Part shown: positions 11,464 to 22,946 of the stretch, in pieces
Position numbering within the stretch: position 1 is the first letter of the stretch
How the letters are laid out: every line of letters starts with the position of its first letter
Program-made: the position numbers and the translations under genes
Notes under the pieces: generated by a model
The model's database searches: none
Seen by the model: only the letters and a program-made list of their open reading frames with translations
Told to the model about the DNA's origin: nothing
From: Pseudeuparius sepicola
Taxonomy: Eukaryota > Arthropoda > Insecta > Coleoptera > Anthribidae
NCBI GenBank assembly: GCA_963920635.1
Contig: OY987303.1
Span: 47,739,223-47,803,222, forward strand
Reading direction: 5' to 3'
DNA length: 64,000 nucleotides

Positions 11464-12891
11464 ACCGTTGACAATAGTAACTTATATTATATTAAAGATA
11501 ATACCGATAAGTACAAAATTTTAATTGACACAGGAGCTGGTATTTCTATTTTCAAACCAGAGACGGTTCAGCAATTTTTTTAAATCGAAAATTTTCAAAT
11601 TAAAGGTATTTCTGGCCAATCAATTCCTATTACTGAAGCGGTATTTGTTTCTTTTACGGCTCCTCTTTCTCCCCATAAAGTTTATATTTGCGATTTAGAT
11701 ATAGGATTCGACGGAATTTTAGGCGCTGACTTTCTAGAAAGGTACGGTGCAATAGTAGATTTTAGGAATAAACAATTAATTACGTACTATAAGGTACACG
11801 AATTACTTAAAGACGGAGATGAATTAAACGAGTTAACGAATAATAATGATAATAATAATCGAGTTGTTTATAAAAGACAAGTTAATGTTGACGAAAGGTA
11901 CGATAGCCTTCATATAAACGCTTATGAACGAAATAATAATAATAATAATGATAATACAGAAAGTATAAATAATTTTGAAAGCGAAAATACGAGTTATAAT
12001 ATAAATAAAGTTACGATAGAACCGCGTTGCGAAAAAATATGCAAATTTCATACGAATAAGTATACGAATAGAGAAATGATTTTATGCGCACAACGAGTAG
12101 AAAAAGTATATGTGCCAATCGCTATTGTAAAAATAAACGAAGACGGTAATTTTTATACCACAATATTAAACGCTAATGCCATAACAAAGGATATTTGTTT
12201 CGAAGAATTTGAATTTGAGCCTTACATTAAAGAAACGAACGCTAGTACTAATATTATTTGTAATTTTAATAAAACAAAAAGCAGAGTAGAAGAAATAAAA
12301 GAATCATTAAGGCTAGAACATTTAAATGAAGAAGAAAAATAACTAATTACTAATTTATGTTTGAATTTTGAAGATATATTTTACTTTGACGGAGATTTCC
12401 TAAGTTTCACTAATGAAATAAAACATACTATCGATACAGGCGACGCTAAGCCAATTTTTACTAAATCATATCGGTATCCACAAGTTCACCAGGAAGAAGT
12501 AAAAACGCAAATTAATAAAATGCTTTCTCAAGGAATAATTAGACCTTCTGTTTCACCTTGGTCGTCCCCAGTATGGGTCGTTCCAAAAAAATTAGACGCT
12601 TCAGGCAAACAAAAATGGAGAATCGTAATTGATCCGACAAGAAATATTTATTATTTAATAACTAAAGAATTTTTCTATTATAGACCAACTTATGCTAATT
12701 TATTTAATTGCTTAAAGGAATTACGAACAATTTGTCTCGAGAGCACTGATGAAAAAGATAAAATTATAGCTATACCCAAGTTAGCTTGTGGATTAGACAA
12801 ATTAGATTGGGACACAGTTCTCCCTATGATCAAATATATTTTCAAAAATACTGATATTAAAATAATTTGTTATATCGAACCAAGTTCCTAA
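11464..12891 (+). pseudogene. pol: pol remnant: protease, RT start, then a deletion
   Basis: One frame carries the aspartic protease (LIDTGAGISIF at about 11,521, and ILGADFLERYGA at about 11,720), interrupted by TAA at 11,581-11,583. A long linker follows with a second stop at 12,340-12,342. The start of reverse transcriptase then appears: TIDTGDAKPIFTKSYRYP and SPWSSPVWVVPKK, up to WRIVID at about 12,630. At that point RT homology stops abruptly. The rest of RT (including the catalytic YxDD), RNase H and integrase are missing and the frame runs straight into a macro-domain fragment. The simplest reading is an internal deletion of roughly 2-3 kb. Confidence 0.85.
12634..12888 (+). pseudogene. 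Macro-domain (ADP-ribose hydrolase-like) C-terminal fragment
   Basis: After the RT break, the same frame encodes a segment beginning YYLITKEFFYYRPTY and containing IAIPKLACGLDKLDW and then FKNTDIKIICYIE. This matches the C-terminal half of OARD1/TARG1-like macro domains, in which an LITK..KPTY segment is followed by a glycine-rich IPxxxCGLDxLxW loop and a final DIxIxVY strand. TARG1-type proteins bind ADP-ribose and remove it from acidic residues. That activity is known for the family and only inferred here. The N-terminal half is absent, apparently lost in the same deletion. The position just before env suggests the domain sat at the end of pol. Confidence 0.7.
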
Positions 12892-14783
12892 TTCTGAAAC
12901 TTCGTTACAGATTTTCTTTGTTCGCTACCGCTATGGCACAATATACACTGCGACCAATTAATAACACCATAGGCGTGTTCTATCAAGAGCAATCCGGACT
13001 CAAAATTTCTAATGACAAGTGGAGATTATTGGTGTATAAAGACATTTCATCTCTGAGAACAACATTCGAAAATAATAATAAAATTTTAGAAAATATGCAA
13101 TTTATAATTCAACCAAAAGACGTACGAATGGCCGCCTTTCTAAGCGAAGTTAAGTCACATCTCACTTTACTAAATCAACTTTCCGAAAACATTGCGCTCA
13201 AATTTGAAGAATTAGCTATTGATGTAAGAAGATATAAAAGAGGTTTAATTAATGGTTTAGGGTCAATTTGGAAATTTATTACCGGAAATTTAGACGCTTC
13301 AGACGGTCAGTATTATAACGATTGTATCGACAAAATTAACAGAGACGAACACGAATTAGAAAAATTAATGAAGAAACAAATTTTAGTAACTACTTCAGTT
13401 ATCAAAAATTTTAATGACTCTATCAACAAATTACAAATTGATGAAATTACTTTTAATAATGACATAAAACAAATCGAAAATTACATTTATAACATTTCTG
13501 ATAATTTTAACTATTACACTGCAAAATTACAAGTTTTAGAGATGGCCGAAAGACCCCTAGAATCCTATACCTTTATCGAAAGCAATTTAAATGACATTCT
13601 AAACTCTATTACATTTGCAAAACTACATATCATTCACACATCAGTTATAACTCCCGAAGACTTGGTTCATCATTTGCAAATAATCGCTCAGACTTTAAAT
13701 AAAAATAATTTGCCCTTAACTCCTCAACTTCTAAATGTTGCAACTTATCTTGATTTTATAGAACTAAAGGTGTTTCAAACAGAAAATAGGCTTGTTTTTA
13801 TATTAGACATTCCTTTAGTAAAACCTCAATGGTATACTCTTTATAGAATTTATCCTATTCCAATTTTCGACAATAAAACTGGATTTTATCACATGGTATC
13901 CACTGATACTAAATTTGTAGCAAAAAGCGATGACCCAACTCTCTATGTAATTCTCTATGATATAAAAAATTGTAAAGAACTAGCATTTGATTTAATAATG
14001 TGTAAAGATTTATATCCTACTCCTATTGACTCACATTCAAGATGTGAAGCTCAATTATTAGAGGTAAAAACCCATTTACCTAATACTTGTGACATAGTCA
14101 CAATTTCAGTTGAAAGTTACAATGTACAATTGATTCAAGAGAATCAATGGTTAATAATTTTAAGTGAAATATTTCCTATAACTATTAAGTGTAAAAATCA
14201 AAATCCTTTGACTATAATGCTAGACAAAACTTCAATTTTAACGTTAAAATCCGAATGCATTGCTTATATTGGAAGTACTAAAATTCAAACGAAAAATTTA
14301 AATAAATCTAATCAAACCTATAAATTTTACCCAATTAATATACCATTTGAATGTTGCAAAGAAACTCCAAATAAACTAAAATTTCCTGACTTAAAACCTT
14401 TACAACTAAATAAATTTAATTATGACGATTTAAATGTCGCAAAGCATAAATTAGACGAATATGCAAAGGATCTTGATAATATTATTAACGAACCAACTGT
14501 AAATAAGTATACGCCAATATTGACATATCTATCCATTACTTTAATCATACCTTTAATTATTGTGTACTTTTATTTTAAATGTAAAAAGTCTAGGAACATT
14601 AAAATAGGCATTATTACTAATAATAACGGAGACGATCCTCCACAACCTCCTAGAACTCGAAATCACGTTTTTCAAAATTTAAGAAAATTTGTTACTGTCA
14701 AAAGAAGACCTTCGTATAGATTGGACGAACCTCGCGAAGAAGAAGAAATTGAACTAAATTCTAATACTAAAACATATGCCTAA
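12867..14783 (+). CDS. env: Envelope glycoprotein, errantivirus/baculovirus-F type
   Basis: A 638-residue open frame. A hydrophobic segment near residues 14-24 could act as a signal peptide. A furin-like site, RRYKR, ends at residue 125 and is followed at once by a Gly-rich fusion-peptide-like segment (GLINGLGSIWKFITG), as in errantiviral Env and baculovirus F proteins. A coiled-coil-like region follows. A transmembrane span lies at about residues 551-572, followed by a basic, Pro-rich cytoplasmic tail of about 65 residues ending in an acidic stretch. Family members mediate membrane fusion. The first ATG overlaps the end of pol; in related elements env is made from a spliced mRNA, so the true N-terminus may differ. 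No stop or frameshift is seen, in contrast to gag and pol. Confidence 0.85.
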   Translation: MLYRTKFLILKLRYRFSLFATAMAQYTLRPINNTIGVFYQEQSGLKISNDKWRLLVYKDISSLRTTFENNNKILENMQFIIQPKDVRMAAFLSEVKSHLTLLNQLSENIALKFEELAIDVRRYKRGLINGLGSIWKFITGNLDASDGQYYNDCIDKINRDEHELEKLMKKQILVTTSVIKNFNDSINKLQIDEITFNNDIKQIENYIYNISDNFNYYTAKLQVLEMAERPLESYTFIESNLNDILNSITFAKLHIIHTSVITPEDLVHHLQIIAQTLNKNNLPLTPQLLNVATYLDFIELKVFQTENRLVFILDIPLVKPQWYTLYRIYPIPIFDNKTGFYHMVSTDTKFVAKSDDPTLYVILYDIKNCKELAFDLIMCKDLYPTPIDSHSRCEAQLLEVKTHLPNTCDIVTISVESYNVQLIQENQWLIILSEIFPITIKCKNQNPLTIMLDKTSILTLKSECIAYIGSTKIQTKNLNKSNQTYKFYPINIPFECCKETPNKLKFPDLKPLQLNKFNYDDLNVAKHKLDEYAKDLDNIINEPTVNKYTPILTYLSITLIIPLIIVYFYFKCKKSRNIKIGIITNNNGDDPPQPPRTRNHVFQNLRKFVTVKRRPSYRLDEPREEEEIELNSNTKTYA

Positions 14784-14820
14784 TTTAATGTCAAAATTTG
14801 TTAACACAAATTTTTAATAT

Positions 14821-14831
14821 AAGGGGGAAGG
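14821..14831 (+). promoter_or_regulatory. Polypurine tract
   Basis: AAGGGGGAAGG directly abuts the 3' LTR, the expected plus-strand primer. Confidence 0.85.
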
Positions 14832-15242
14832 TGTTATATCCGACCTCAAGCATCACCTTGATCATAACCTTGTTTTTACTCTTGATTCTGTTTACTGTTG
14901 GATATTATGTTCTCATTCTCTATTGTTCAAGATGCTTACTACAAAGATATCATTTTCCATTGTATATTGTTCTAGAATGATTACTAGAACATATCATATT
15001 CCTTTTGAGTATTGTTAAAACTTGCTTACAGCAAGAATTGCAGAATTTGATCTTCCCTTTGTTTATTATATTCTTTTCCCATGAGAACCACACCTCAGCA
15101 CAACAGATCTGTATAAATAGGACCTAGTAAAGTAAGAGTGTCAATTCTAGTCTTGTCTGTAGTCTAAGCCGAAACTCTGTAACTCGCGTTACTCAAATAA
15201 AAGTTTTTTTAAAAAGTCTTCGTCTTCACGTCGCCCGTAACA
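14832..15242 (+). repeat. 3' LTR
   Basis: 411 bp, the partner of the 5' LTR, with TATAAATA at 15,112-15,119 and AATAAA at 15,196-15,201. Confidence 0.92.
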
Positions 15243-15246
15243 TCGA

Positions 15247-18200
15247 TAATATTCTTGCAGAATAAAAATTCTATATATCATTAAAACTAACGTTGCGCGT
15301 TAAAAGCTAAAACCCAAAGCAGGAATACCACCCTTAGAATTTAATATAATACGCCTGACCAGTAAAAATTGCCTACTCAAAAAAACATCAAAAATTCATC
15401 AGATGCTAAAGCAGGCTACGGCCGGCTGTCGTTCGACGGCAAAAGGCATTGCGAAAATTCAATATCCAGGTTTATTTGAAACGGGTGGCCCCATTGCCGC
15501 CGAGCAAAATTTATTTTACATCCAAGATTTTTAGCTCGTGTTTAATATGTGGAAAAGGCCCGGAAGTATGAGAACTCATAATCCATTTATTAAGTTTTAA
15601 TCTAAACGTAGCGATATTCATAAGTACTCTAAAACGTTTTTCCGCAGGGATGAAGTAGCGAAATGAATTCATGAGTCAAAAGATCACACAATATTCACTT
15701 AATGATAAATAAAGCAGGAACGGAATTTTAAATATGACTTACACAAGCACAGTGAAGACAAGCATAGACTACAAGCATAAAAGCTAAAAATAAATAATAA
15801 AAAAACCTTTTTAAAGAAGGTTTTATTAAGACGATTCAATGCCAAGCTTTTTGATTTACAAAAACTTGTCGCAATTTGGCATTGAAATATCTCAACGAAA
15901 ACTTTTTAGTACCTATTTGATTCCCATGTCAGGAGGGTGGTAAAGAAAGCTAGTCCGACATCTTGGGACATCCGTCATATTAGATTTAGTTTGACCTCAC
16001 TTATTATTTTGTACTCGTCAAACCCTTGCATTTATAACCCATGTCAAGTAGGTTGTGAAGAAATATGTAATCCGCCGTCTTGGGTAAATAGGTAATACGC
16101 CATCATGGAGTGGCGGCCATTTTGAAAAAACACAATACTGAGTATACTAGATTGCATTGTCACCAGAACCAAAAATATGTGCAAAATTTTAGCTCAATAG
16201 ATTGGGCGGAAGTGGTTTAAAATTCAGTTCCAAGATTTCAGTGCACACACACAAACACACACACATTAACAGAGCAAGTTAAATAAAAACTTGTAAATAT
16301 AATAAATGTCTTAAAACTAAAATTCCTAAACTAAAATGATTTTCTGCGAGTCTTAATTTAGCACCTCTGTCAATGATTTTAGTGAATTTTTAGGATTGAA
16401 ATCAAATTCAATATCAAACTAAAGCAGAATTTTTCGAGCAATATGTCCATCCAAGCGAAACAGTAGACTGTAAGAAAAAATAACTGAAATATTCTAAAAA
16501 TTTAAGCGTTTCCACAATCCGTCCAGTTGTGGTCAAAAAGGTACCTACCTACTTACCCACCAAAAAAATTGTTTAATATCGCACTAAGTTACTGAGTACA
16601 TGGAGGCTATTTTAAGAAAGTTCCAGTTTTGCCGAAAGTAAGTATTAACTATAATATACACCCGCGTTGGATTTGGGATGATTCGAGAAATCCAAAGAAC
16701 ACAAAATATACAGCGTATCTAGAAAACATTAACGAGTGATACACAGTACAGCCCCTAAACCGTCAACGGTCATTTTGTAGTAAACCAGACAAAAAAGTTG
16801 TAACGGTTAAAAGAAAATAATAAATTCTAAAATTCTATCTTTTAAATAGGTTTAATCTTTCTAGTGAACTTTCATGTCAAATTTTATTCCGCGCGCCAGC
16901 TCGGCTTCTTTGCGCCTGCGCGCAAATGTTTCCGTTAGGTGCTACCGCCCGTTAATTTCGAATTTCAAATTAACCTTAATTTTTATTTCTCACATTTCAA
17001 ATTATTAAATAGTTTATCAAGGTATCCATGTCCTTATTAGATTGTACTTGTGTTATAGTGTCCAAATTGCCGTAATCTTACTTGGGGAGAATTTTACCTT
17101 GTGCGCTGAGTGTGATCACACGAGGACCATAGTAACATAATTATTATTATTGTTCTTAAGTAACATAATGGGATTAAAAACACATAGTAACCTACTACTA
17201 CAATAATCATCCTGTGATACTCCCAACGGGTAATAAATTAATACCTTTTTTTCAAATCAATCAGACCTATTATTTCTCCTAAAAAGTACGTTTTGATATA
17301 AATATTTGTATTTGGGGTCTGTCCAGGTTTACATTTGATTATGTAAGTTTTCTGGCTTAAACTGCCTAAGTCAGTGGCGCTATAAAGTAGATAACTTTTA
17401 TTTCTATTTAATTTTCTTTAAAATTGGAAACCCACTCCGCAATTCGACTGAGCTAGAAAGTTTGCTACGCAACCTGGTCAGATCATTGTTATACTTTTTG
17501 TTTGTTCCATATAAAAATTAATTTGTTGGAAGTCGTAGCAAAGTATAGGTTGATATTTCCGGTCCAGTTTGGTTTGGCCAGCTTTTACGGATTACCCTGT
17601 ATCAATTTCAACATACAAAACAGTTGGTCTTTAAATTAAAAGTATTTGAAAATTACACTATTGTCGCCTTCTGTATAAGTTGACATGTAGAGGTTGATGT
17701 TGTTTTTGTTAGGGCCAACCTTTAGCTAGATATAAGCGAAAAACTAAAAGTAGAGACATATCTTGGGAAGCCCTGGTGTTAGCTGCTCTTGTCGCAGACT
17801 TCGGGACTTCTGGTATATTAATCTCCAAATACCTTCGGACAATGCTCAAAAGTCAAAAAAGTTCGCACAAAAGTCGGTCTGCAACCTATTTTTGAATTGT
17901 TTCCTTGATTATTTGAATTATTACCAGAGGTTGAGGACTGCACATACTCTTCAATCATTTTTATTAGGTCATCTTGCCCTGGATTCGACTTGTTTCGAAT
18001 GTTTACCCATCACGTCGTTTGTGTCACGTGTTTGCGGTTGTAACTTTTCCAGTGCCACCCTTGATCGCTCTTTCACATTTTAATATAATACATCATCAAC
18101 GAAGTTATCCACTGATTTCATCAGAAAGTTTATGCAGAATCAGGAAGTTGTCGGAGGAGCGAGAACACCTTAAAATTAGATAAAACATAAATGAAGCGTG

Positions 18201-18377
18201 ACAAGCCAACGAAGTTTAAAGATCAGATAATATTGGAGCACTTCCATTCGCGAGTGGATTGTTCGAAAAGATAACGTTCGTATCTGAACTGAGGAATCAA
18301 ATCATTTGCTTGGCGGCTGCCAGTGAAGTGTTTTTGGGGTGCTGGAAGAAAAACATGGTATATAAGTCAAAGCTCGC
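15247..18377. other. 3 kb without recognisable genes
   Basis: Mostly non-coding. A CA-rich microsatellite (16,244-16,265) follows text resembling LINE or MITE tails (around 16,150-16,240). A GGATTACCCTGTA motif at about 17,580 looks like one end of a MITE whose partner I could not place. Short open frames at 17,763-18,183 show no domain signature. Confidence 0.4.
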
Positions 18378-18640
18378 ATTTATTCAAAGTAAGTTTTGAT
18401 TAAGACTAACAACAGTAAAATGCTTTTAACTGAATTGTTTTATATTTAATAAACCATTTCTCAGTTTTTATTAGTTCTGTCAAGATACAATCATTATTGG
18501 CAAACTTCGCATTTTGTATGCTGAAATTAATAAAAAATTTAAAAACTGTTTATTGAATAACAAACAATTCAGTTAAATGCATTTTACTATTGTTTGTCTT
18601 GATCAAAACCTACTCTGAATAAATGCCATATAATTTACTT
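18378..18640. repeat. Imperfect inverted repeat (foldback MITE)
   Basis: Two roughly 120-bp arms, containing TTTTGATTAAGAC..AACA and AACTGAATTGTTT on the left and their complements on the right, surround a short loop. No coding. Confidence 0.6.
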
Positions 18641-19390
18641 ATAGGCCAGGGCCTAAGCCTTTGAAAATGGCAAAAAGTGAAAAAAAAAAAATAGAACAGT
18701 ATGAAACCCATTGAAAAAGGAAGAAAATATAGCAAAAATAACAGAAAAAAAAATTTAAGGGCGATTTGAGGTACGTGGGTTGTAGGGGGTGATCTTTTAG
18801 GGGTGGAAAACGATTTATCACGATTTCCGGCAAAACTGCAACTCCTATCGAAAAATGTTAAATGGAAAAGTTGTAGGTAATAAAAAGATCTACAACTTTT
18901 GTATTTACACTTTTTTTTCACATAACCTTAAAATATCCGCGAAAAATTGTAATCACCGATTTTTGGGTTTTAATTTTTCTTCCAAAAAAATTTTTCCACG
19001 AAACTTGGTGGAAGCTTACCTTTTATGTCCCGAACAAGCTGTAATTTTTTCGGATCAAAATATTTATTTTTACCCCTTTTTTTACTTTAAACGGAAAAGT
19101 AACCTAATTTTCAATCGAAAATACCCACGTCAAAACTGCTGCTTTTTTAAAAAAAGTCGGTTCGCTTTTTGTTCGTTGAAATCTTTACTTTCTGATGGTG
19201 TAAAAAAATATACAACACTATGGAAAATTTTCTCAGAAAATGCAAAAAAACGAAAAAACTCAATTTCGAAAAAAAAAATTTAAATCATTGTTTAAAATTT
19301 TGCGCTATTTATTGAAATTTACGCTTTAATTACTTGAAAACTTTAAGACTCCATGTTATATTGATAAACCAGAAATTGCAAATCGATATA
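18641..19390. other. AT-rich non-coding gap
   Basis: Low-complexity A/T-rich DNA. A 142-codon open stretch at 18,855-19,283 is Phe/Lys/Asn-rich with no motif and is probably chance. Confidence 0.4.
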
Positions 19391-20058
19391 CAATGTGTCC
19401 CTGATAAAAATGAACAGCATGGGGATCTTGCAAAGGGAGAGAAATAGAACAACGGTTAAATGGGGGAAAAGTTGCGCAATTTTGAGGTCAATAAAATGGT
19501 ACAAACAGATTTCTGATATCTCTTTATTTTTGAGTTATTTTGAAAAAAGTGAAATTTTGTATTTTAGATTTTATTTTTTCTGAAGTTGTTTTCACAGATA
19601 GGAAAAAAGAAAAACACTTTCTTATGGCACTTTTTAACGGGCTTTAAGATGGCGTTTTTAGATTTGTTCTACAACATTTCGTTTTTGAGAAACCATCTTT
19701 AACTTATTTTTTTAAAGACGGACCTGGATTTTTTTTTGTAGATTTTGAAAACACTTTCCATTCCAAATATCATGATGTATGACACGAAATATTTTTTAAA
19801 TGCTTTGAGACAATTATACTGAAAATTCCCCTTTTTTCCACTCACTTCTTTTTAATGCGAACCTGTATTAAATGGAAAAAAATGAATTTTCAGTATAATT
19901 GTCTCAAAACATTTTAAAAATATTTCTTGTCATACATCATGGTATTTGGAATGAAAAGTGTTTTCAAAATCTGCAAAAAAATCCAGGTTCATATTTAAAA
20001 AAATAAAGTTGAAGATGGTTTCTCAAAAAAACGAAATGTTGTAGAACAAATCTAAAAA
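19391..20058. mobile_element. Truncated copy of the TGTCCCGGATAA foldback family
   Basis: The left end (TGTGTCCCTGATAAAAATGAACAGCATGG region) and arm match the complete copy at 30,933-32,414. The right arm is present only in part and breaks off near 20,058. Non-coding. Confidence 0.65.
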
Positions 20059-20414
20059 TGTTGTTTACAAATTCAAAAGTAAAATAGCTATATCGTGAAA
20101 AGTAAACTATAAACTTTATTTATTTTCTAATTTGAATATATATGGTGTTATACCACGCCTCTGGATGCTATCACAGCAGCTACATCAGAGTCTCCGAGAC
20201 CGATGTCATTAAACTAATGAGCTGAGTTCCTTTCAAGAATAACTAACAAACAGAGAAGAACTAGTTATTAGAAGTTCTCGTATATGGCACCGCTAATCTA
20301 ATTTAGTAACAAAAAGATCTAAATTCTCCACAATGTACACTAATTTATTTTTACAGTGGCGACAATGTTATAAAAATTGCGATCAGCATAAAGAATTTCA
20401 AAAATAAATAGGTA
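20059..20414. other. Non-coding gap
   Basis: I see no feature here. Confidence 0.35.
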
Positions 20415-20759
20415 GGGGAACCTGTCCTAAAATGACATAACTTTAAAAAAACTTGTCACAAAACTGAAAATATTTATCGATAAGAATTTATTTAGAGTTT
20501 AATAAGTTCATTACTTTCTGCCGCTTCCTACTACAGTCACAAAATATTAAATTTGTATATTTTAAAACAATTACACCAAAATAATTAAAAATTGTGCAGT
20601 ATGCCATTTTAGGCTAATACTAGAGTAAAATGGCATACCTAGTCCTTTTGTGGAAAAAAACCCAGAAAAGAAGATACATTACAAAAATAGTTTTTAATAT
20701 GAAAAGCATTGGTTAGCAAAAATAAATATTAAAAGTAAAAAACTTTGATCGAGGGGAAA

Positions 20760-21440
20760 AACCAGCGCATTCTGCATGACTCCACTTGTTACACTTCTGA
20801 CAACGCAGTGAAATGTCTGGGATACGCGGAAAGCCCAAAAGCAAGTCCCAGCCAGCACTTTTTTATTTATATTTCTATTATCATCTGTAAATCTGTAAAT
20901 GTGTGGGGTAACTTGTTCCTTTCAACTAACTCAAATGTCAACTGCCTAACCTCTGTTGTGTTTAAGCCGAACATGCGTGTTTCCAATTTCTTGATATGTT
21001 CTACTATTTCGCGCTTAACTTCTTCAGAAAATGTAGGTCCATGACGACCCCAGCCTTTCTTAAAACCTTTTATCGTTGACTGACGTATTAATAAGACTTC
21101 TCACGACTACGCTTCATGTCCTGGAAAACAGATGGCGCCTATGGTCAACAATGTATTTTGTCTCCAGGAAGCGCATGGTGAGCCAGATAACTGTCAAACA
21201 TGACAGCCGTGAGCAGTCTTTATTAATACGTCAGTCAACGCTTTTATTCTTTTATTTCTGTCTTGTGCTCTGCGCCTGAGTGTTGCTTGAGCTACCTACA
21301 CCATATCTTTTAGACGCCACCAACCAGCCCCTATTACCGTTTTGCACTGTTTTAATAGCCTCCCTCATGCTCGCCTCGCTCCAGTTTTGACGGGCCGATG
21401 TTCTAGTGCACTTTCCAACCATATTATTACCAGAAGAAAT
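20760..21440 (-). pseudogene. pogo/Tigger-type transposase N-terminal remnant
   Basis: Minus-strand translation from about 21,430 gives RQNWSEASMREAIKTV followed by GNRGWLVASKRYGV, a psq/CENP-B type helix-turn-helix. After the nested MITE it continues with GRHGPTFSEEVKREIVEHI and GLNTTEVRQLTFELVERN (about 21,050-20,940), which is the next conserved block of pogo transposases. The DDE catalytic domain is missing and stops follow at about 20,860. Confidence 0.65.
21074..21240. mobile_element. 167-bp MITE inside the pogo remnant
   Basis: Starts CGTTGACTGACGTATTAATA and ends with its complement. It is flanked by a direct 7-bp repeat, CTTTTAT (21,067-21,073 and 21,241-21,247). It interrupts the transposase coding. 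A 7-8 bp TSD would fit a hAT-type MITE. Confidence 0.8.
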
Positions 21441-21889
21441 AATAATAAAGGTACATTAGCCTAAAATGACATGGTATGTCATTTTATACCAACACTGTGT
21501 ATGTCATTTAACCCAAATTAAAAAATTGGTAAAAATAGACCAAACACTTATTTAAAATACGATAAAACAGAGGTTAAATTAAATCAAAATAAAGAAAAAA
21601 GGATATTTATTTACCTGAACTTATCCTACTTGGGCTTATTGCACCTCGCCAAATTATATCGAAAAATCAGGTTACAGAACAAATAAGAGTAAATTTTCGG
21701 GTCGAGAAAAAATATTTTTCCGTATTTCTTCAAAACACGTGCGTTGTCCCAAGCTGAGTGAACTCGACTGAGGAAGCGGCTACAAAACAACTGTGGTTAG
21801 TTATTTAAGACGGCGTTGCCATGTCTCCAAGTAGAAAAATGGTCTATATGTCATTTTACCCCAGTATGTCATTTTAGGCCAGGTTCCCC

Positions 21890-22946
21890 TACCAACTGTC
21901 TGTTCACATAAAAACGCTATTTTCTTTGTGGAGAAGTGGACAAAGTCAATCCAGAAACAAATAGGTCAATGGTTTTACAACGCAAAGAAGTAGTAAATAA
22001 TATATTATATTATATTATTATATTGCCTAATTATCTAAATTGTCTCTTCGAACATTTAGCAAAAAATATAACTAGCTTGTTTTAGACTCCTCGTCAGTAA
22101 GGTATCAATCGATGTTTAAAATCATGCAAATCAGCTGTCGACTATTGTTTGGACCCGGTTTTCTATTTCCTTTTATTTTTTTATTAATATAATTATATAT
22201 ATAATTATATATAATAATATAATTATTATTGATGAACATTTTTTTATTGGCCACTTAGTTCCATTTTTTGGCTGCAAGGAAATCCCATACCTGAAATTAA
22301 ATATAGTAATCTCAACTACAAGTACCTCAAAATATTGAACTGGTTACACAATGCCAAATGTAACTGGTTATATTTATATAGGTGTGAATTTTTCATTCCG
22401 AATACCCTTTGTAAACGAAATAATAACTAAAATAAAATATGGAACAATTACTTTTCTAAATGACAACAAAATAAGTACCTACCTTATTTTGTAATAAATC
22501 AAAATAATGTATGCAGTCATATACATAACTATAAATATTATTGCATAAATAATTAAACTCATAGGTCCTTCCAGCCGCTATGTTCTTGAAGAAATATACC
22601 ATTTTCAATAAATTCCAAGCTATCGTTCTTAGTTTTCGAATTTCATCAGGACTAGAGAAACTAAAATTGTAATTATATTTTCTGTTATTAAGTTGAATAC
22701 TCACGTTTATATGACAGTGAAGTTAATTTTAAAAATCGAGAAACTATTATATACAAAGTAAACATTGTCTTTCACTTTGAGTCGTAATAACTCCGTATTT
22801 TTTAAAAGATGGGCCGATTTTCAAAAAACTTTTTTTTAACCTGTAGTACTCGATGAGCTTTACATTTTGGGTTATAATTTTTGAAATATTCCTATTCCAC
22901 GGTCTACTGTTATTAGAAGAAGGCACTCAAATATACCACACAACTA
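21890..22946. other. Non-coding gap with AT microsatellite
   Basis: Contains an (AT)n/TAATA-rich tract at about 22,185-22,232. No gene is supported. Confidence 0.45.

Larger units (their letters stand above)
9516..15242 (+). mobile_element. LTR retrotransposon (errantivirus-like Ty3/gypsy), internally deleted
   Basis: A complete insertion bounded by direct LTRs starting TGTTAT and ending GTAACA, with a 4-bp target duplication TCGA (9,512-9,515 and 15,243-15,246). Order is LTR, tRNA-Leu primer site, gag, protease, start of RT, macro-domain remnant, env, polypurine tract, LTR. By eye the LTRs differ by about five substitutions and two short indels, so the insertion is recent. Pol lacks most of RT, all RNase H and all integrase, so the copy cannot move alone. 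Gag has two frame changes, while env is open throughout. Confidence 0.92.
20415..21889 (-). mobile_element. pogo-like DNA transposon remnant
   Basis: Ends are GGGGAACCTGTCCTAAAATG and its near complement, flanked by TA (20,413-20,414 and 21,890-21,891), as in pogo/Tigger elements. The motif TAAAATGRCAT recurs in both subterminal regions in both orientations. The interior contains the start of a pogo-type transposase on the minus strand, and a nested MITE. Confidence 0.65.

Noticed and set aside
18855..19283. 142-codon plus-strand open stretch
   Set aside because: Phe/Lys/Asn composition of AT-rich DNA, no recognisable motif or promoter.
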